A stretch of 64,000 nucleotides of DNA from Mannheimia bovis (GCF_014541205.1 NZ_CP061280.1:1-64000), one strand, 5' to 3'; counted from the stretch's first letter, positions 32,266-42,415 are shown. Notes: generated by a model from the letters alone, not told the origin. A program made the numbers and translations.

Positions 32266-32805
32266 TTATTTACGACCAAATTTACTTGCTAAAGCGGCTA
32301 ATTTTTCCTCTGATGCTTTAGATAAATTATCTGCTACTTTTTTTGCTTTAGAGGCTGCACGTTTTTTAGCATTTTCTTCGCGTGCTTTTTGCTTAAAGAA
32401 TTCTTTACGCTGTTCTTTACGTTCTTGTGCTTTACGTTCTGCCACAACAGCTTTCGCCGCGGCTAAGGTTTCTGCTGCGTGAGCTGCTTCTTCTTCTGTT
32501 ACAAAGCCAACTTCTTCGCCTTGCAAACCAACACGAGCTGCATTCGGTTGGCTCGCAGCTAAATAACGCCAAGAATTTGTGTAGTTACGTAACACTTGAC
32601 GTAATAAGGTTTTACTGACTTTTTCATCATCTTTTAACGCTTCTGCCAATTCTTGGAAAAGACCCACTTTTAGCGGTTTAACTTCTCCTTCAACAGTGAA
32701 GCAAAGCGGGAATTTTTCCGCTAAATATGCAATTACTTCCTTTGTGCTTGGATTTGTTTTATTGTGAGTTTGTTCTGTTGTTTGCTCTACTTGTTGTTCA
32801 GACAT
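32266..32805 (-). CDS. proQ: RNA chaperone ProQ
   Basis: Global RNA-binding protein of the FinO family. 179 residues: FinO domain at about 18-120 (EVIAYLAEKFPLCF, LRQVLRNYTNSWRYL) followed by an Ala/Lys/Glu-rich linker. It ends LASKFGRK, about 50 residues before the E. coli end, so the C-terminal Tudor-like domain is absent. It is upstream of prc in the conserved order. GcvB and 6S are also encoded in this window. Confidence 0.95.
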   Translation of the reverse strand: MSEQQVEQTTEQTHNKTNPSTKEVIAYLAEKFPLCFTVEGEVKPLKVGLFQELAEALKDDEKVSKTLLRQVLRNYTNSWRYLAASQPNAARVGLQGEEVGFVTEEEAAHAAETLAAAKAVVAERKAQERKEQRKEFFKQKAREENAKKRAASKAKKVADNLSKASEEKLAALASKFGRK

Positions 32806-33131
32806 AATAAGTTCCGTTAATAAAAATTCGAGAATTTGCTAAGTTAAAATCTAACTGGATACTATATTTGATTTATAAGGCTTCGTCCATATAAATTGCA
32901 TATTCCTATCACAAAAACGATAGACTATTTTTTCATTTGAATGTTCATAAAAGTATAAAAATAATTTGCTTAAAAAATGAATAAATGCTCTAATGGCGAA
33001 AGCTGTTCGTGCGTTAAAATAGTTGAATCTTTTTAGTTATTTCCTTAAAAGGTAAGTGATTGATAGATACGCCTGTAATATCCCGTTTAGCTATCTTTTA
33101 TCACTTTTTACATTTATATAAGGAAAATCCT
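32806..33131 (+). promoter_or_regulatory. Long AT-rich leader region ahead of the cold-shock gene
   Basis: These 326 bases between divergent proQ and csp hold no credible gene. Cold-shock genes of this family often have long structured leaders. A possible -10 (TAAAAT, 33015-33020) would give a leader of about 105 bases, but I see no good -35. AAGGAAAAT precedes the csp start codon. Confidence 0.4.
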
Positions 33132-33344
33132 ATGTCAACAGTTACTGGTACAGTGAAATGGTTCAACGCAACTAAAGGTTTTGGTTTTATCACCCCGGAT
33201 CAAGGTGGCAAAGATGTGTTCGTTCACTTCTCCGCTATTGAAGCAAACGGTGGTTACCGCACATTAGCAGATGGTGCGAAAGTACAATTTGAAATTCAAG
33301 ATTCAGAACGTGGAGCATCAGCAGTAAACGTTAAAACTATCTAA
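33132..33344 (+). CDS. Cold-shock domain protein (CspA family)
   Basis: 70-residue single-domain RNA chaperone. RNP1-like KGFGFITP and RNP2-like VFVHFSAI are intact, and the end [10 protein letters not shown] resembles CspE/CspC/CspD types. I start at [11 protein letters not shown], preceded by AAGGAAAAT; the ORF to 33060 reads through the leader. Monocistronic, with a terminator 18 bases after. Confidence 0.95.
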   Translation: MSTVTGTVKWFNATKGFGFITPDQGGKDVFVHFSAIEANGGYRTLADGAKVQFEIQDSERGASAVNVKTI

Positions 33345-33361
33345 TTAGAATAATTTAAATC

Positions 33362-33388
33362 AAATGCCGACGAAATGTCGGCATTTTT
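33362..33388 (+). terminator. Terminator after the cold-shock gene
   Basis: AAATGCCGAC-GAAAT-GTCGGCATTT is followed by TTGT. It probably also serves the converging MFS gene. Confidence 0.88.
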
Positions 33389-33394
33389 GTCTTT

Positions 33395-34555
33395 TTATTT
33401 GGTAATTTGTACCTCAAATTTCTTCGGTACAATAAAAATTGCCGGCACAACAAAAGCTGCCATCAGCCAGAAAGTAAAGTTTGGTGAATGCTGATAAATT
33501 ATACCTGCTAAAAAAGTAAACACTGCCATAAATGCACAGCTTGCCAAACCGAAATATAAACCTTGTAGCTTTGTAATTTTCTCTGCTGCTTGTTGCATTG
33601 AAATATAACGAATCATTGCAATATGAGAAGCCCCAAAGGTAACTGAGTGTAGAAATTGAGCAAAAATCATTAATGTAATCTCTGTTGTACTGCCCATAAT
33701 TCCCCAACGAATAAAAGCAAATACCGCAGATAAAATCATCAAATGACTAATTTTCCACGACTTAAACAACTGTTTAGAAACTAAAAAGAACAAAATCTCC
33801 GACACCACCGCTAATCCCCAAAACAAACTTGTGATTTGCGTTGAAATGCCTGCATTTGACCAATGAATAGTACTATAAGTGTAATAGGTTGCGTGGGAAG
33901 CTGAAATTAACGATACCGCAATTAACATTCGTAAAGTGGTAGGCTCTTTTAATAACGCCAAGTAAGTTACATTCGAGTTACTTGTGGCTACACTTTTTTC
34001 CTCAAAACCAACCGTAGGTGTAGCGAGTTGTCCGATACCAAACAAGACAAGAAAGCCAATAATAACCCAAACTACAATATCTTCGCCTAGCTGCCCGATA
34101 AAATAGCCACCGCAAAGTGAACCGACCACAAAGGCGATTGAGCCAAAAAGTCTGGCTTTACCGTAATCCAAACCGACTTGTCGTTGCCAAATGGAAGCAA
34201 TACTGTCTGCAATCGGCATTGCCCCTGAATTAAACATTTGAAACAGCATTAACACAGGAAAGATCAACCAAATTGAATTGCCCGAAAATGCCAACACAAT
34301 AGCCACTGCAATATTCAGCCACGTTAAGGCTCTTGCGGTCGGAATAAGCTGATTTACTGCCTTTACCCGCTGTGAAGCTAAGATACTGCCCCCGAAACGA
34401 AACAGATAACCGACTGCGGCTAATAAGCCAATCATTTCGGTAGAATAGCCGTGATGTTTTAACCAAACAGGCAAAAAGGGTAATATCACACCATAAGCAC
34501 AAAAAAAGCCAAAATAGTTAAATGCCGTCCATTTAAACGGTGAAACCGCTATCAT
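33395..34555 (-). CDS. MFS transporter, 3-phenylpropionate/HcaT-like
   Basis: 386 residues with about 12 transmembrane helices. The start SPFKWTAFNYFGFFCAYGVILPFLPVWLKHHGYS and the D(Y)GKARLFGSIAF segment match the HcaT branch of the major facilitator superfamily. The substrate cannot be read from the sequence. It overlaps proC by 4 bases (ATGA), so the two are co-translated, although a metabolic link is not obvious. Confidence 0.85.
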   Translation of the reverse strand: MIAVSPFKWTAFNYFGFFCAYGVILPFLPVWLKHHGYSTEMIGLLAAVGYLFRFGGSILASQRVKAVNQLIPTARALTWLNIAVAIVLAFSGNSIWLIFPVLMLFQMFNSGAMPIADSIASIWQRQVGLDYGKARLFGSIAFVVGSLCGGYFIGQLGEDIVVWVIIGFLVLFGIGQLATPTVGFEEKSVATSNSNVTYLALLKEPTTLRMLIAVSLISASHATYYTYSTIHWSNAGISTQITSLFWGLAVVSEILFFLVSKQLFKSWKISHLMILSAVFAFIRWGIMGSTTEITLMIFAQFLHSVTFGASHIAMIRYISMQQAAEKITKLQGLYFGLASCAFMAVFTFLAGIIYQHSPNFTFWLMAAFVVPAIFIVPKKFEVQITK

Positions 34556-35370
34556 AAGGACTTCTCCATTTCTTCAGCACGATAAATTGCCGCCCACATT
34601 GCTTGATCTACCGTTTCTGTTAAATTTTGTTGTTCAAATACTTCCAATGCTTTTGCGGTTGTGCCACCTTTGGAAGTTACATTTTCTCGCAAGGTTGAAA
34701 GGGGAATTGTTGGATTTGCCTCCACCAATTTTGCTGCCCCTAACGCAGCAGATTGCACAAGCAATCTTGCATCTTGCTCGCTAAAGCCCATTTGCATTGC
34801 ACTTTGTTGCATTGCTTCCATAAAACGGAAAAAATAAGCAGGACTTGAACCGGTAATGGCAATAATGTGGTTGATTTTGTCCTCAGTTTCCACCCAATAA
34901 CATTTCCCTACCGCACTCATTAAGTTCTCAGCAAATTCACAAGCGGTCGAATTTACCGATTTTTTTGCAAATAGCCCCGTCATTCCCTCGCCAATCAAAG
35001 ACGGGGTATTTGGCATTGTGCGGATAATATTTTTCGCCGTTGGTAGTAATTCTTCCAAACGTTGAACTGAAATCCCAGCCGCCACAGAAATTACCCATTT
35101 ATTTGAAAAATCTACATCGGCAAATTCTGCACAAACCTCCGCCATCATCTGTGGTTTAACCGCCAGCACCACCACTTCTGCTTGTTCTACCGCTTCACGA
35201 TTTGCAAAATGAGTGGTAATTCCGACCGCTTGTAATTCCTCTCTACGAGCAAGATTGCTTTTATTACACGCAATAATTTGAGAAGCGGAATAACCGCTTT
35301 TCAATAAACCTTGAATAATGGCGAATGCCATATTGCCTGTGCCAATAAAGGCAAGTTTTTTACTGTTCAT
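34552..35370 (-). CDS. proC: Pyrroline-5-carboxylate reductase
   Basis: Last step of proline synthesis. 272 residues starting MNSKKLAFIGTGNMA, where the Rossmann motif GTGNM lies. A TTG two codons upstream is possible but unneeded. The C-terminal signature appears as LRENVTSKGGTTAKALEVF. It diverges from rdgC. Confidence 0.96.
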   Translation of the reverse strand: MNSKKLAFIGTGNMAFAIIQGLLKSGYSASQIIACNKSNLARREELQAVGITTHFANREAVEQAEVVVLAVKPQMMAEVCAEFADVDFSNKWVISVAAGISVQRLEELLPTAKNIIRTMPNTPSLIGEGMTGLFAKKSVNSTACEFAENLMSAVGKCYWVETEDKINHIIAITGSSPAYFFRFMEAMQQSAMQMGFSEQDARLLVQSAALGAAKLVEANPTIPLSTLRENVTSKGGTTAKALEVFEQQNLTETVDQAMWAAIYRAEEMEKSL

Positions 35371-35457
35371 TTGCAAATTCTCTACTGTGTTGAGGTTGGC
35401 TCTGTTAAAATACCTTATTCTACACCTTAAAAGATTTCTCTAAAAGGACAGGCAAAA

Positions 35458-36366
35458 ATGGTTTTCTTCAAAAATGTGATGATTTATAAATTAACCGGCG
35501 AGCTTTCGCTTGAGAGCAAAAGCCTTGATGATTTGCAGCAAGAGACAAAATTCACACCTTGCACTCAATTTGATATGAGCAAATTCGGCTGGTCTAGTCC
35601 ACTAAAAGGGTCTGATTTACTTCATTTTTCACAAGGTAATCAATTTTTGCTGGTTTCACACAAAGAGGATAAATTACTGCCTGCCAATGTAGTCAAAGCC
35701 GAAACCGAGCAACGCATTGCAGAACTTGAAGAAAAAGAGGCTCGCAAGCTCAAGAAAACCGAGAAGCAAGCGGTAAAAGATCAAGTTGTGTCAAACCTGT
35801 TACCTCGAGCCTTTAGCAAACATCAATTTACTGCTATTTGGTTGGATTTAGACAATCAGCTCGTGTATGTTGATGCAGCGTCAAGCAAACGAGCGGAAGA
35901 CACGCTTGCCTTACTGCGTAAAACACTTGGCTCATTGCCTGTTGTGCCGATTTCATTCACTTTTCCGCCTACAGAAGTAATGACAAACTGGGTGGCAAAA
36001 GGACATACGCCAAGTTGGCTAACCTTATTAGAAGAAGCGGAGCTGAAATCCTTCGATACCGACAGCGTTATCCGCTGCAAACGCCAAGATTTGGAAACCG
36101 AAGAAATCGCCCAGCACTTACAAGCGGGCAAATTTATCACAAAACTTGCAATTGAGTGGGAAGCCCATTTCTCTTGTGTTCTTAATGAAGATGCCACGCT
36201 TTCCCGCCTTAAATTTGCTGACGAAGTGCGTGAGAAAAATGATGATATTCTAAAAGAAGATATCGCTCAACGCTTTGATGCTGATTTCTCACTGATGACG
36301 GAAGAACTGAAAACTTTCACTGCTAAAATGATTGAAGAATTTGGTGGGCTTAAAGCCAGAATTTAG
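35458..36366 (+). CDS. rdgC: Recombination-associated protein RdgC
   Basis: Ring-shaped double-stranded DNA-binding dimer that limits RecA activity; in Neisseria it affects pilin variation. 302 residues, the usual length. The N-terminus MVFFKNVMIYKL and the central LLPRAFSKHQFTAIWLD are typical. The start is preceded by AAAGGACAGGCAAAA. First of a four-gene plus-strand run with gaps of 12-23 bases. Confidence 0.95.
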   Translation: MVFFKNVMIYKLTGELSLESKSLDDLQQETKFTPCTQFDMSKFGWSSPLKGSDLLHFSQGNQFLLVSHKEDKLLPANVVKAETEQRIAELEEKEARKLKKTEKQAVKDQVVSNLLPRAFSKHQFTAIWLDLDNQLVYVDAASSKRAEDTLALLRKTLGSLPVVPISFTFPPTEVMTNWVAKGHTPSWLTLLEEAELKSFDTDSVIRCKRQDLETEEIAQHLQAGKFITKLAIEWEAHFSCVLNEDATLSRLKFADEVREKNDDILKEDIAQRFDADFSLMTEELKTFTAKMIEEFGGLKARI

Positions 36367-36387
36367 GACCAAAATTTAGGAAAAGCA

Positions 36388-36993
36388 ATGTTAGATCAAG
36401 CGATTATCGACCAATATGCAGCCCTTATTTTTGATATGGACGGCACATTAATTGACACAATGCCGAGCCACGCCAAAGCGTGGGAAAAAGTTGGCGAAGT
36501 ACTGGGTTATCCTTTAACTTCAGACGCTATGTTTGAACTCAGCGGCTCAACTACCTTTGTGATTGCCCGTGAAACAATGAAGCGTGCCAATATGCCGGAG
36601 CATTATTTTGATGAAGTAGTTAAATTGAAACGCCAATTTGGTATGGAATTAATCCCTGAAAATGCCACTTTACTGCCTACCTTTGAGATTGTGAAAGCAA
36701 ACTTTGGTAAAAAGCCAATGGCAATCGGCACAGGTTCACACCGTGCGATGGTGGAATTATTAGACGACAAATTTAATTTACGCCATTATGTTTCGGTGAT
36801 TGTGAATTCTGAAGATGTGAGCAATCATAAACCCTCCCCTGAAACATTTTTAAAATGTGCGGAAAAATTGGGGGTGCCTGCTCATCGTTGTTTGGTATTT
36901 GAAGATGCGGATCTAGGTGTACAAGCCGCCCTTAGCGGTGGAATGGACGTGTTTGATGTGCGAACTCATACCCTAAGCCACGCAACTCGTTAA
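36388..36993 (+). CDS. yqaB: HAD phosphatase of the YqaB (fructose-1-phosphatase) type
   Basis: 201 residues. HAD motif I FDMDGTLIDTMPSH (about 15-28), GTGSHRAMVE for motif II, KPSPETFLKCAEKLG and VFEDADLGVQAALSGGMDVFDV for motifs III-IV. The family acts on fructose-1-phosphate and related sugar phosphates. It follows rdgC by 21 bases and precedes a membrane protein by 12. Confidence 0.88.
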   Translation: MLDQAIIDQYAALIFDMDGTLIDTMPSHAKAWEKVGEVLGYPLTSDAMFELSGSTTFVIARETMKRANMPEHYFDEVVKLKRQFGMELIPENATLLPTFEIVKANFGKKPMAIGTGSHRAMVELLDDKFNLRHYVSVIVNSEDVSNHKPSPETFLKCAEKLGVPAHRCLVFEDADLGVQAALSGGMDVFDVRTHTLSHATR

Positions 36994-37005
36994 TGAAAGG
37001 TCGTT

Positions 37006-37803
37006 ATGAAAACAGAGTGGATTAAAAATTTCGTACAAAAATTGATCGCAATTTCAAAAGCGGTGGAGAACTATTTTACAAGCGGTTCATTTGGGGTGAA
37101 ATTTTACCCTTTTCTGATGCATCCTTGCTTTCGTAAAAGCTGTGCGTTTTTAGTGTTTATTACCGCTATTATCTCTAGCTTTAGTGGGCTATTTTATTTA
37201 GTGGCAGAACATTTCACAATTTTATTCAGTGAAAGATCGCTTACTATCTATTTCCACCACAGCACCTTAGAATTGCTTGTGCCTGTTGGCACAATGCTTG
37301 ATGGAAAAATCACCGAACTCTCGCCCCTTTCCATCGTAATGCGTACGATGTTTGTGATACAAGCGGTCGTTTTTTTCTTTATTTATGCAATTGGCATTAC
37401 CCATATTACCCATAATAAACTGCGTGTTATCGGCTTAGTTTTAGCACTCGGTTTTGCGATTGGTTGCTCGTTAATTTCGGGTATTCAACCCACTTCACGC
37501 AGCGAATTTGGTATTTACAATCTAGGGGCAAACATTACTTTTTTAATTGGTAACTTAACTTTGATTATCGCTGGACTAGATATTTACCACCCAACAATGC
37601 GTTTTTTCAAACGTTTTAGCATTACAGCAGGCATTATCGGGGCAGTTTGTATTTTAATTACAATGTTCCTGCCGACTATTTTTAGCCCATTAATTGAACG
37701 AACAGGTATCTACACCATTATGACGTGGGAAATTTTAGCCGGTTTTGCCATTATTAAACGGTTAAGAAAAATTCCGTCATTAACTCGCCCTATAGAAACA
37801 TAA
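37006..37803 (+). CDS. DUF998-like integral membrane protein
   Basis: 265 residues with about six transmembrane segments: near 46-65, 98-130, 138-158, 165-190, 200-222 and 232-250. The segment SLISGIQPTSRSEFGIYNLGANITFLIGNLTLI resembles the DUF998 pattern. The family role is unknown. Two complete USS cores (37077-37085 and 37360-37368) are read as coding sequence. It is probably co-transcribed with yqaB and argE. Confidence 0.75.
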   Translation: MKTEWIKNFVQKLIAISKAVENYFTSGSFGVKFYPFLMHPCFRKSCAFLVFITAIISSFSGLFYLVAEHFTILFSERSLTIYFHHSTLELLVPVGTMLDGKITELSPLSIVMRTMFVIQAVVFFFIYAIGITHITHNKLRVIGLVLALGFAIGCSLISGIQPTSRSEFGIYNLGANITFLIGNLTLIIAGLDIYHPTMRFFKRFSITAGIIGAVCILITMFLPTIFSPLIERTGIYTIMTWEILAGFAIIKRLRKIPSLTRPIET

Positions 37804-37826
37804 AATAAGATACAACAGGATAAACT

Positions 37827-38972
37827 ATGAAACACAACATTCCGTTTATTAACCGCTATGCACAACTGATTGAGCTACCAACGATTTCCAGCTTGGTAGC
37901 GGAAAATGACTTATCAAACCGTGCATTGATTGAATTACTCGCCACTTGGCTTGCCGATTTTGGCTTCAAAACCGACATTTTAGCCGTTGAAGGCAGCCGT
38001 AATAAATACAACTTACTTGCAACCTATGGCGAGGGCGAAGGTGGATTATTACTGGCAGGGCACACCGATACCGTGCCGTTTGATGATGGCAAATGGACGT
38101 TTAACCCCTTCAAACTAACCGAAAAAGAGGGGAAATTATACGGCTTAGGCACAGCGGATATGAAGGGCTTTTTTGCTTTTGTAGTGGACGTAGTCAGCCA
38201 AATTGACTTATCGCAAATCAAAAAGCCGATTCGCATTTTAGCCACAGCCGATGAAGAAACCACGATGCTTGGGGCAAAAACCTTCGCACAGCACACCCAC
38301 ATTCGCCCAGATTGTGCGATTATTGGTGAGCCAACTTCGCTCAAGCCGATTCGAGCCCATAAAGGACATATGGGAGAATCGGTCAGAATTACGGGCAGAA
38401 GCGGGCACTCAAGCGATCCAAGTAAAGGGATTAATGCAATTGAATTGATGCACGAATCTATCGGCTACTTAATGAAAATGCGTGATGACCTGAAAGAGAA
38501 ATATCATAATCCGCTCTTCCAAGTAACTCACCCAACGATGAACTTTGGTAACATTCGTGGTGGCGATGCGATTAACCGCATTTGTGCTTGCTGTGAATTA
38601 CAGTTTGATATGCGACCATTGCCAAATATGCCGTTAGCCGATTTATACGCAATGGTTGATGAATACTTAAAACCAATGCTTGAACAATATGGCGATTTAA
38701 TTGACATCCGCCCGATACACGACGGCATTCCGGGCTATGAATGCGAACACTCCGCCCAAATCGTACAAGTGGTTGAAAAATTATTAGGTGAAAAATGTGA
38801 TGCGGTAAATTACTGTACCGAAGCTCCCTTTATTCAGCAACTCTGCCCTACACTCGTGCTAGGACCGGGCTCAATTGAGCAAGCTCACCAGCCTGATGAA
38901 TTTTTAGAAACAAAATATATTGAACCGACGAAAGAACTATTAACCAAGTTGATTTATCATTTCTGTCGATAA
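37827..38972 (+). CDS. argE: Acetylornithine deacetylase
   Basis: Removes acetate from N-acetylornithine in arginine synthesis. 381 residues, M20 metallopeptidase fold. The di-metal ligands lie in [37 protein letters not shown] and [17 protein letters not shown], with a C-terminal His in [10 protein letters not shown]. It is last of the rdgC run, not near other arg genes, and is closed by a strong palindromic terminator. Confidence 0.96.
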   Translation: MKHNIPFINRYAQLIELPTISSLVAENDLSNRALIELLATWLADFGFKTDILAVEGSRNKYNLLATYGEGEGGLLLAGHTDTVPFDDGKWTFNPFKLTEKEGKLYGLGTADMKGFFAFVVDVVSQIDLSQIKKPIRILATADEETTMLGAKTFAQHTHIRPDCAIIGEPTSLKPIRAHKGHMGESVRITGRSGHSSDPSKGINAIELMHESIGYLMKMRDDLKEKYHNPLFQVTHPTMNFGNIRGGDAINRICACCELQFDMRPLPNMPLADLYAMVDEYLKPMLEQYGDLIDIRPIHDGIPGYECEHSAQIVQVVEKLLGEKCDAVNYCTEAPFIQQLCPTLVLGPGSIEQAHQPDEFLETKYIEPTKELLTKLIYHFCR

Positions 38973-38976
38973 GATA

Positions 38977-39010
38977 AAATAGGGGCAAATTGCAATTTGC
39001 CCCTATTTTT
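38977..39010 (+). terminator. 34-base perfect palindrome, terminator of argE
   Basis: AAAATAGGGGCAAATTG is followed directly by its exact reverse complement and then a T. It is a very strong hairpin 5 bases after argE. Its TAGGGGC core links it to the element at 12108. Confidence 0.85.
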
Positions 39011-39051
39011 ACAAGCGGTTAAATTTCCCTAAAAATTTACAAATCAACGAA

Positions 39052-39079
39052 ATAAGGCGAACACTGTGGTTCGCCTTAT
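39052..39079 (-). terminator. Hairpin after dolP
   Basis: ATAAGGCGAAC pairs with GGTTCGCCTTAT around a short loop, directly after the dolP stop codon on the minus strand. The T-tail is modest. Confidence 0.6.
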
Positions 39080-39082
39080 CAA

Positions 39083-39673
39083 TTAGTGTGCATAGCTAAA
39101 TACTTTCACAACTTTTGTTACACCACCCACATTGCGAGCAGCTTCGGCAGCAGCATCGGCTTGAGCTTGGCTTACTTTACCCATTAAGAAAACTTCGCTG
39201 TTTTCGGTAACCACTTTTACTTCTGTTGCTTTTACTTCACCATTCACTAATAGCTTAGATTTGACTTGAGTGGTAATCCAGCTATCTTGTGTAATCTGTC
39301 CAAAGCCGATTTTTTCGCCTTGTCGGATTTCGTTATAAATTTCCGTTACCCCTTCTGCTCCTGCGGCTAAGTTTTTAGCATTTTCTACTACGTCCATACT
39401 TGGTGCTTGACCAATTAATAATACCTTACCGTTGTAAGCCACTACGTTAATACGGGCTTCTTGTTTAATTTGTTCGTCTTTATTGATGTTGTAAGCCACT
39501 TTTTCTTCTAAAATTTCATCATCAACCTGTGTGCCTGTTGAGCGTGGGTCAGTAGCCACTTTGGTTGCCACTGCTGCTGAAGTTACTACTGCAGTAGTAA
39601 TACAGCCTTGTAAAGACAGGAAACCTAAAGTAAGTAAACCTGCTTTAAGTAGTTTTTTTGCTAAATGTGTCAT
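39083..39673 (-). CDS. dolP: BON-domain outer membrane lipoprotein DolP (YraP)
   Basis: Maintains outer membrane integrity and supports division-site amidase control. 196 residues: lipoprotein signal ending LQGC (Cys24), then two BON domains (about 48-115 and 126-192), with recognisable INVVAYNGKVLLIGQ and VKVVTENSEVFLMGKVSQ repeats. It follows diaA by 9 bases in the lpoA-yraN-diaA-dolP order found in E. coli. Confidence 0.95.
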   Translation of the reverse strand: MTHLAKKLLKAGLLTLGFLSLQGCITTAVVTSAAVATKVATDPRSTGTQVDDEILEEKVAYNINKDEQIKQEARINVVAYNGKVLLIGQAPSMDVVENAKNLAAGAEGVTEIYNEIRQGEKIGFGQITQDSWITTQVKSKLLVNGEVKATEVKVVTENSEVFLMGKVSQAQADAAAEAARNVGGVTKVVKVFSYAH

Positions 39674-39682
39674 AATCTCTCC

Positions 39683-40267
39683 TTACGAGAAAAGTAAATG
39701 GTCGATAAGTTCACAGAGTAAATTAGTATAAAAATGATGGCTTTCAATCACTCTCAACTCATTGGTTGAGGGAGCTGAAATTTCAATATCACTTTCATCT
39801 AATAATCCGAGTGTGTGGTCATTATTACTGCCTGTTAAAGCAATAATATCTAAATCTAAATGCTGACTTTTAGCCGTATGAATGGCTTGCAATATACACT
39901 CTTCATTACCCACAGGCGAAAAAACAATGAAGAGATCACCTTCTTTTGCAACCGCTTGTAATTGTTTTTTATAAATTGAATCCAGCTCATTATCTTGTGC
40001 AAAAACGCCTGCTAATATGCCATTAAGTTGTAATTGCACCGCTGAAAAGCTCGGTCTTGCCAGCTCATAGCGATGAATTAAGTGGCTAACCAGCAGAGCC
40101 GCATTGCCGTAAGAACGCCCGTGCCCGCACACAATCACTTTATCGCCACGCAATAAACACGCCACAATGCGGTTTGCTGCTTCACTCAATTTAGTCGGCA
40201 ATAATTCTGCTGCAGAAATTTGGGTTTGTATACTTTCGGTAAATCTATCTTGGATTTTATTTAACAT
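39683..40267 (-). CDS. diaA: DnaA initiator-associating protein DiaA (SIS domain)
   Basis: Tetramer that binds DnaA and promotes its assembly at oriC. 194 residues, one SIS domain with GHGRSYGNAALLVSHLIHR and FSPVGNEECILQAIHTAK; it is distinct from GmhA by context. Since the DnaA here has an unusual ATPase domain but a normal domain I, where DiaA docks, this partner is worth comparing. Confidence 0.93.
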   Translation of the reverse strand: MLNKIQDRFTESIQTQISAAELLPTKLSEAANRIVACLLRGDKVIVCGHGRSYGNAALLVSHLIHRYELARPSFSAVQLQLNGILAGVFAQDNELDSIYKKQLQAVAKEGDLFIVFSPVGNEECILQAIHTAKSQHLDLDIIALTGSNNDHTLGLLDESDIEISAPSTNELRVIESHHFYTNLLCELIDHLLFS

Positions 40268-40273
40268 CTTAAT

Positions 40274-40645
40274 CTAACCTAAAAAGTTAGGAATCCATAA
40301 TGGGGATTGGCTTCCATCAAAAGCAACCACATCAAAGCGGCAGTTTGCAGTTTCTAAACTTTGATGTTGTTTGAGTAGCCACATATTCGCCGCATTTTGC
40401 CATTTTTGTTGTTTTCGGTAATCAATGCTTTCAACTGCCGAACCATAACGATCACTTTTACGCTGACGAACTTCGACAAAAACAATCGTTTGTCCGTCTT
40501 GCATAATCAAATCCAGCTCTCCGCCTTTAAAATGTTGGTTAGCGGCAACAAAACGAAGCCCTTGCTGTTCTAAAAACACTCGGGCTTTTTGTTCATAAAA
40601 AGAGCCTTGTTCTCGTTTATTAATAAGCCTGTTGAATAGACCCAT
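40274..40645 (-). CDS. yraN: YraN family protein (UPF0102, endonuclease-like fold)
   Basis: About 123 residues from [14 protein letters not shown]; the ORF to 40678 adds 11 residues. The PD-(D/E)xK-like core is [25 protein letters not shown]. The family has a Holliday-junction-resolvase fold without proven activity. Its start lies inside the end of lpoA (26-base overlap). Confidence 0.93.
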   Translation of the reverse strand: MGLFNRLINKREQGSFYEQKARVFLEQQGLRFVAANQHFKGGELDLIMQDGQTIVFVEVRQRKSDRYGSAVESIDYRKQQKWQNAANMWLLKQHQSLETANCRFDVVAFDGSQSPLWIPNFLG

Positions 40646-42341
40646 TTTGATATTGCAACCAAGATAAACTACGTTCAATATTACAATTTTGTCCGGCTTT
40701 TAATTCGCCTGTTAAACCAGAAATTTTATAGCCCGGAATATGGCGGAACTCATTAAATTTTGTGGCAAGCGACCACGCATCAGCCCCCATTGCATATAAA
40801 CGCATCATTGAAAAATCACTATTGGCTAGGTTCTCTGCTTTTTGATATTCGCTTGATGTAGTATCTGCCAATAATGGTACTTCACTAAATTTTACACCTT
40901 CCATTGCAGTATAGAAATCAATGCCATTATTGGGCGAATTACTGCGTGATGAAGTATAAATGGCTAGGCGATCTTTTAAGTTAGAACTATCAATACCTTG
41001 TTTAATTTCAACCACTTGTTCTGCACCGCCTAATACATACAAACCGGCTTTAGTTATGCCTGCATTTTGAATAGAAGCAACAGAATCAAGCGGTTGATTG
41101 TAATAACGCACATCAGCATCAGTGCCACTTAGCTGACGCCAACGTTTTGCAAAAGCTTCCGCTGAGCGATTACCAAAATCATCTTGTGGGGCTGCAACGA
41201 TAGCCACTCGATGACCATCACGGTACATTTTCTCCGCCCCTGCTTGAGCTTCAGACTCCGGCGATAAGCCGTAGTAACAGACTTGAGCAATATTGCGTGC
41301 ATTTTCCGTTGCGTTTAGTGCTAACACGTTAATATTTTGAATTTCCGGGCTCAATAGCATTTCATCTACCCGAGATTTCAGCAACGGTCCAACAATAATA
41401 TTTGCCCCTTGTTGTTTTGCTTGGGCAATTAATGAATTTACATCAGATGAGCTTGTATCAAACGTCTGAACTGCTGTTGGATCATCTGCTTTCGCATCAT
41501 TAAAACCACGCTGAATAATATCGCCTAAAATTTGAGCATCACCACTAAGCGGTAATAATAATGCAACGCTGCTTAATTGCGTTTGTTGGAAATTATTCAC
41601 ACCTTGTAATTCAGTTGGCATAACCGTAACCGCACTGTGGTTTGGATATTGGTTTTTCCAATTATTAATTGCCTGTGGCATTTGAGCAGGTGTAGTTACA
41701 TTTTGGTTATAAATATTAATTAATGCTAACCAGCCTGCAAGCTCCATTTCACCGGCTTCAGGCACTGTTCTTTCCAGCATTCCACGATTAGCATCACGTA
41801 AGGTTTGCCAAATAATATCGTTATTTTCTTGGCGTTCGCGGTTCATTTTGTAGTAAGCATTTAACTGCGATCTCGCACGTACAATACCAATTGCATCATT
41901 CTGATTTGCCGCAATACGGGCTTGTGTTTGAATATAGCGTAAACGCTGTGCAGGACTTAATAAAGAAGGTTGAACCGCTTTTAACTGGCTAATCGCCATT
42001 TCATTTTTACCTTGTAAAGCCGCAAGTTGTGCAGAAACTAATGCATATTCTAATTTCTGCACGTCATTCATTTCAGCCACTTGAATTTCACTAAAGGTAT
42101 TTTGTGCTTCATATTCTTTATTTTCATCAATTAATTTACGTACGGCGAGAAGCTGGTATGAAATTTTATCTTCTTTGACTTTAGTTTGATCGGCTTTATT
42201 GATATAGAACTCTGAGCTTGAATAAGCCTCATCTTTGATGGATTCGGTGATTGGGTTTACCGATGTACAGGCAGAAATGAATAATGCAATTGCAGTTGGC
42301 ACGAATGCCTTTTTCATTGTTTGGTTTAAAATAATTGCCAT
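40620..42341 (-). CDS. lpoA: Penicillin-binding protein activator LpoA
   Basis: Outer-membrane lipoprotein that reaches through the wall to stimulate PBP1A. 573 residues: lipobox ISAC, an N-terminal TPR-like helical domain (about 55-240), and a C-terminal periplasmic-binding-protein fold (about 255-560; [22 protein letters not shown]). I keep the first ATG because GAGGA lies 7 bases before it; a second ATG eight codons in ([10 protein letters not shown]) would also give a good signal peptide. It diverges from rsmI. Confidence 0.95.
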   Translation of the reverse strand: MAIILNQTMKKAFVPTAIALFISACTSVNPITESIKDEAYSSSEFYINKADQTKVKEDKISYQLLAVRKLIDENKEYEAQNTFSEIQVAEMNDVQKLEYALVSAQLAALQGKNEMAISQLKAVQPSLLSPAQRLRYIQTQARIAANQNDAIGIVRARSQLNAYYKMNRERQENNDIIWQTLRDANRGMLERTVPEAGEMELAGWLALINIYNQNVTTPAQMPQAINNWKNQYPNHSAVTVMPTELQGVNNFQQTQLSSVALLLPLSGDAQILGDIIQRGFNDAKADDPTAVQTFDTSSSDVNSLIAQAKQQGANIIVGPLLKSRVDEMLLSPEIQNINVLALNATENARNIAQVCYYGLSPESEAQAGAEKMYRDGHRVAIVAAPQDDFGNRSAEAFAKRWRQLSGTDADVRYYNQPLDSVASIQNAGITKAGLYVLGGAEQVVEIKQGIDSSNLKDRLAIYTSSRSNSPNNGIDFYTAMEGVKFSEVPLLADTTSSEYQKAENLANSDFSMMRLYAMGADAWSLATKFNEFRHIPGYKISGLTGELKAGQNCNIERSLSWLQYQNGSIQQAY

Positions 42342-42415
42342 TGTATTTTCCTCGATAGAATATAATGTGCTAAATTTAATGATGAAATCTTACTTATCAA
42401 ATGAGCTAAAAGCAA

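Noticed and set aside
32190-32279. 30-residue N-terminal extension of Prc
   Set aside because: The signal peptide begins at MKLTKLNK; the extension includes a USS region and has no ribosome site.
33060-33131. N-terminal extension of the cold-shock protein
   Set aside because: The cold-shock domain begins at [11 protein letters not shown] with its own ribosome site; the upstream frame is leader sequence.
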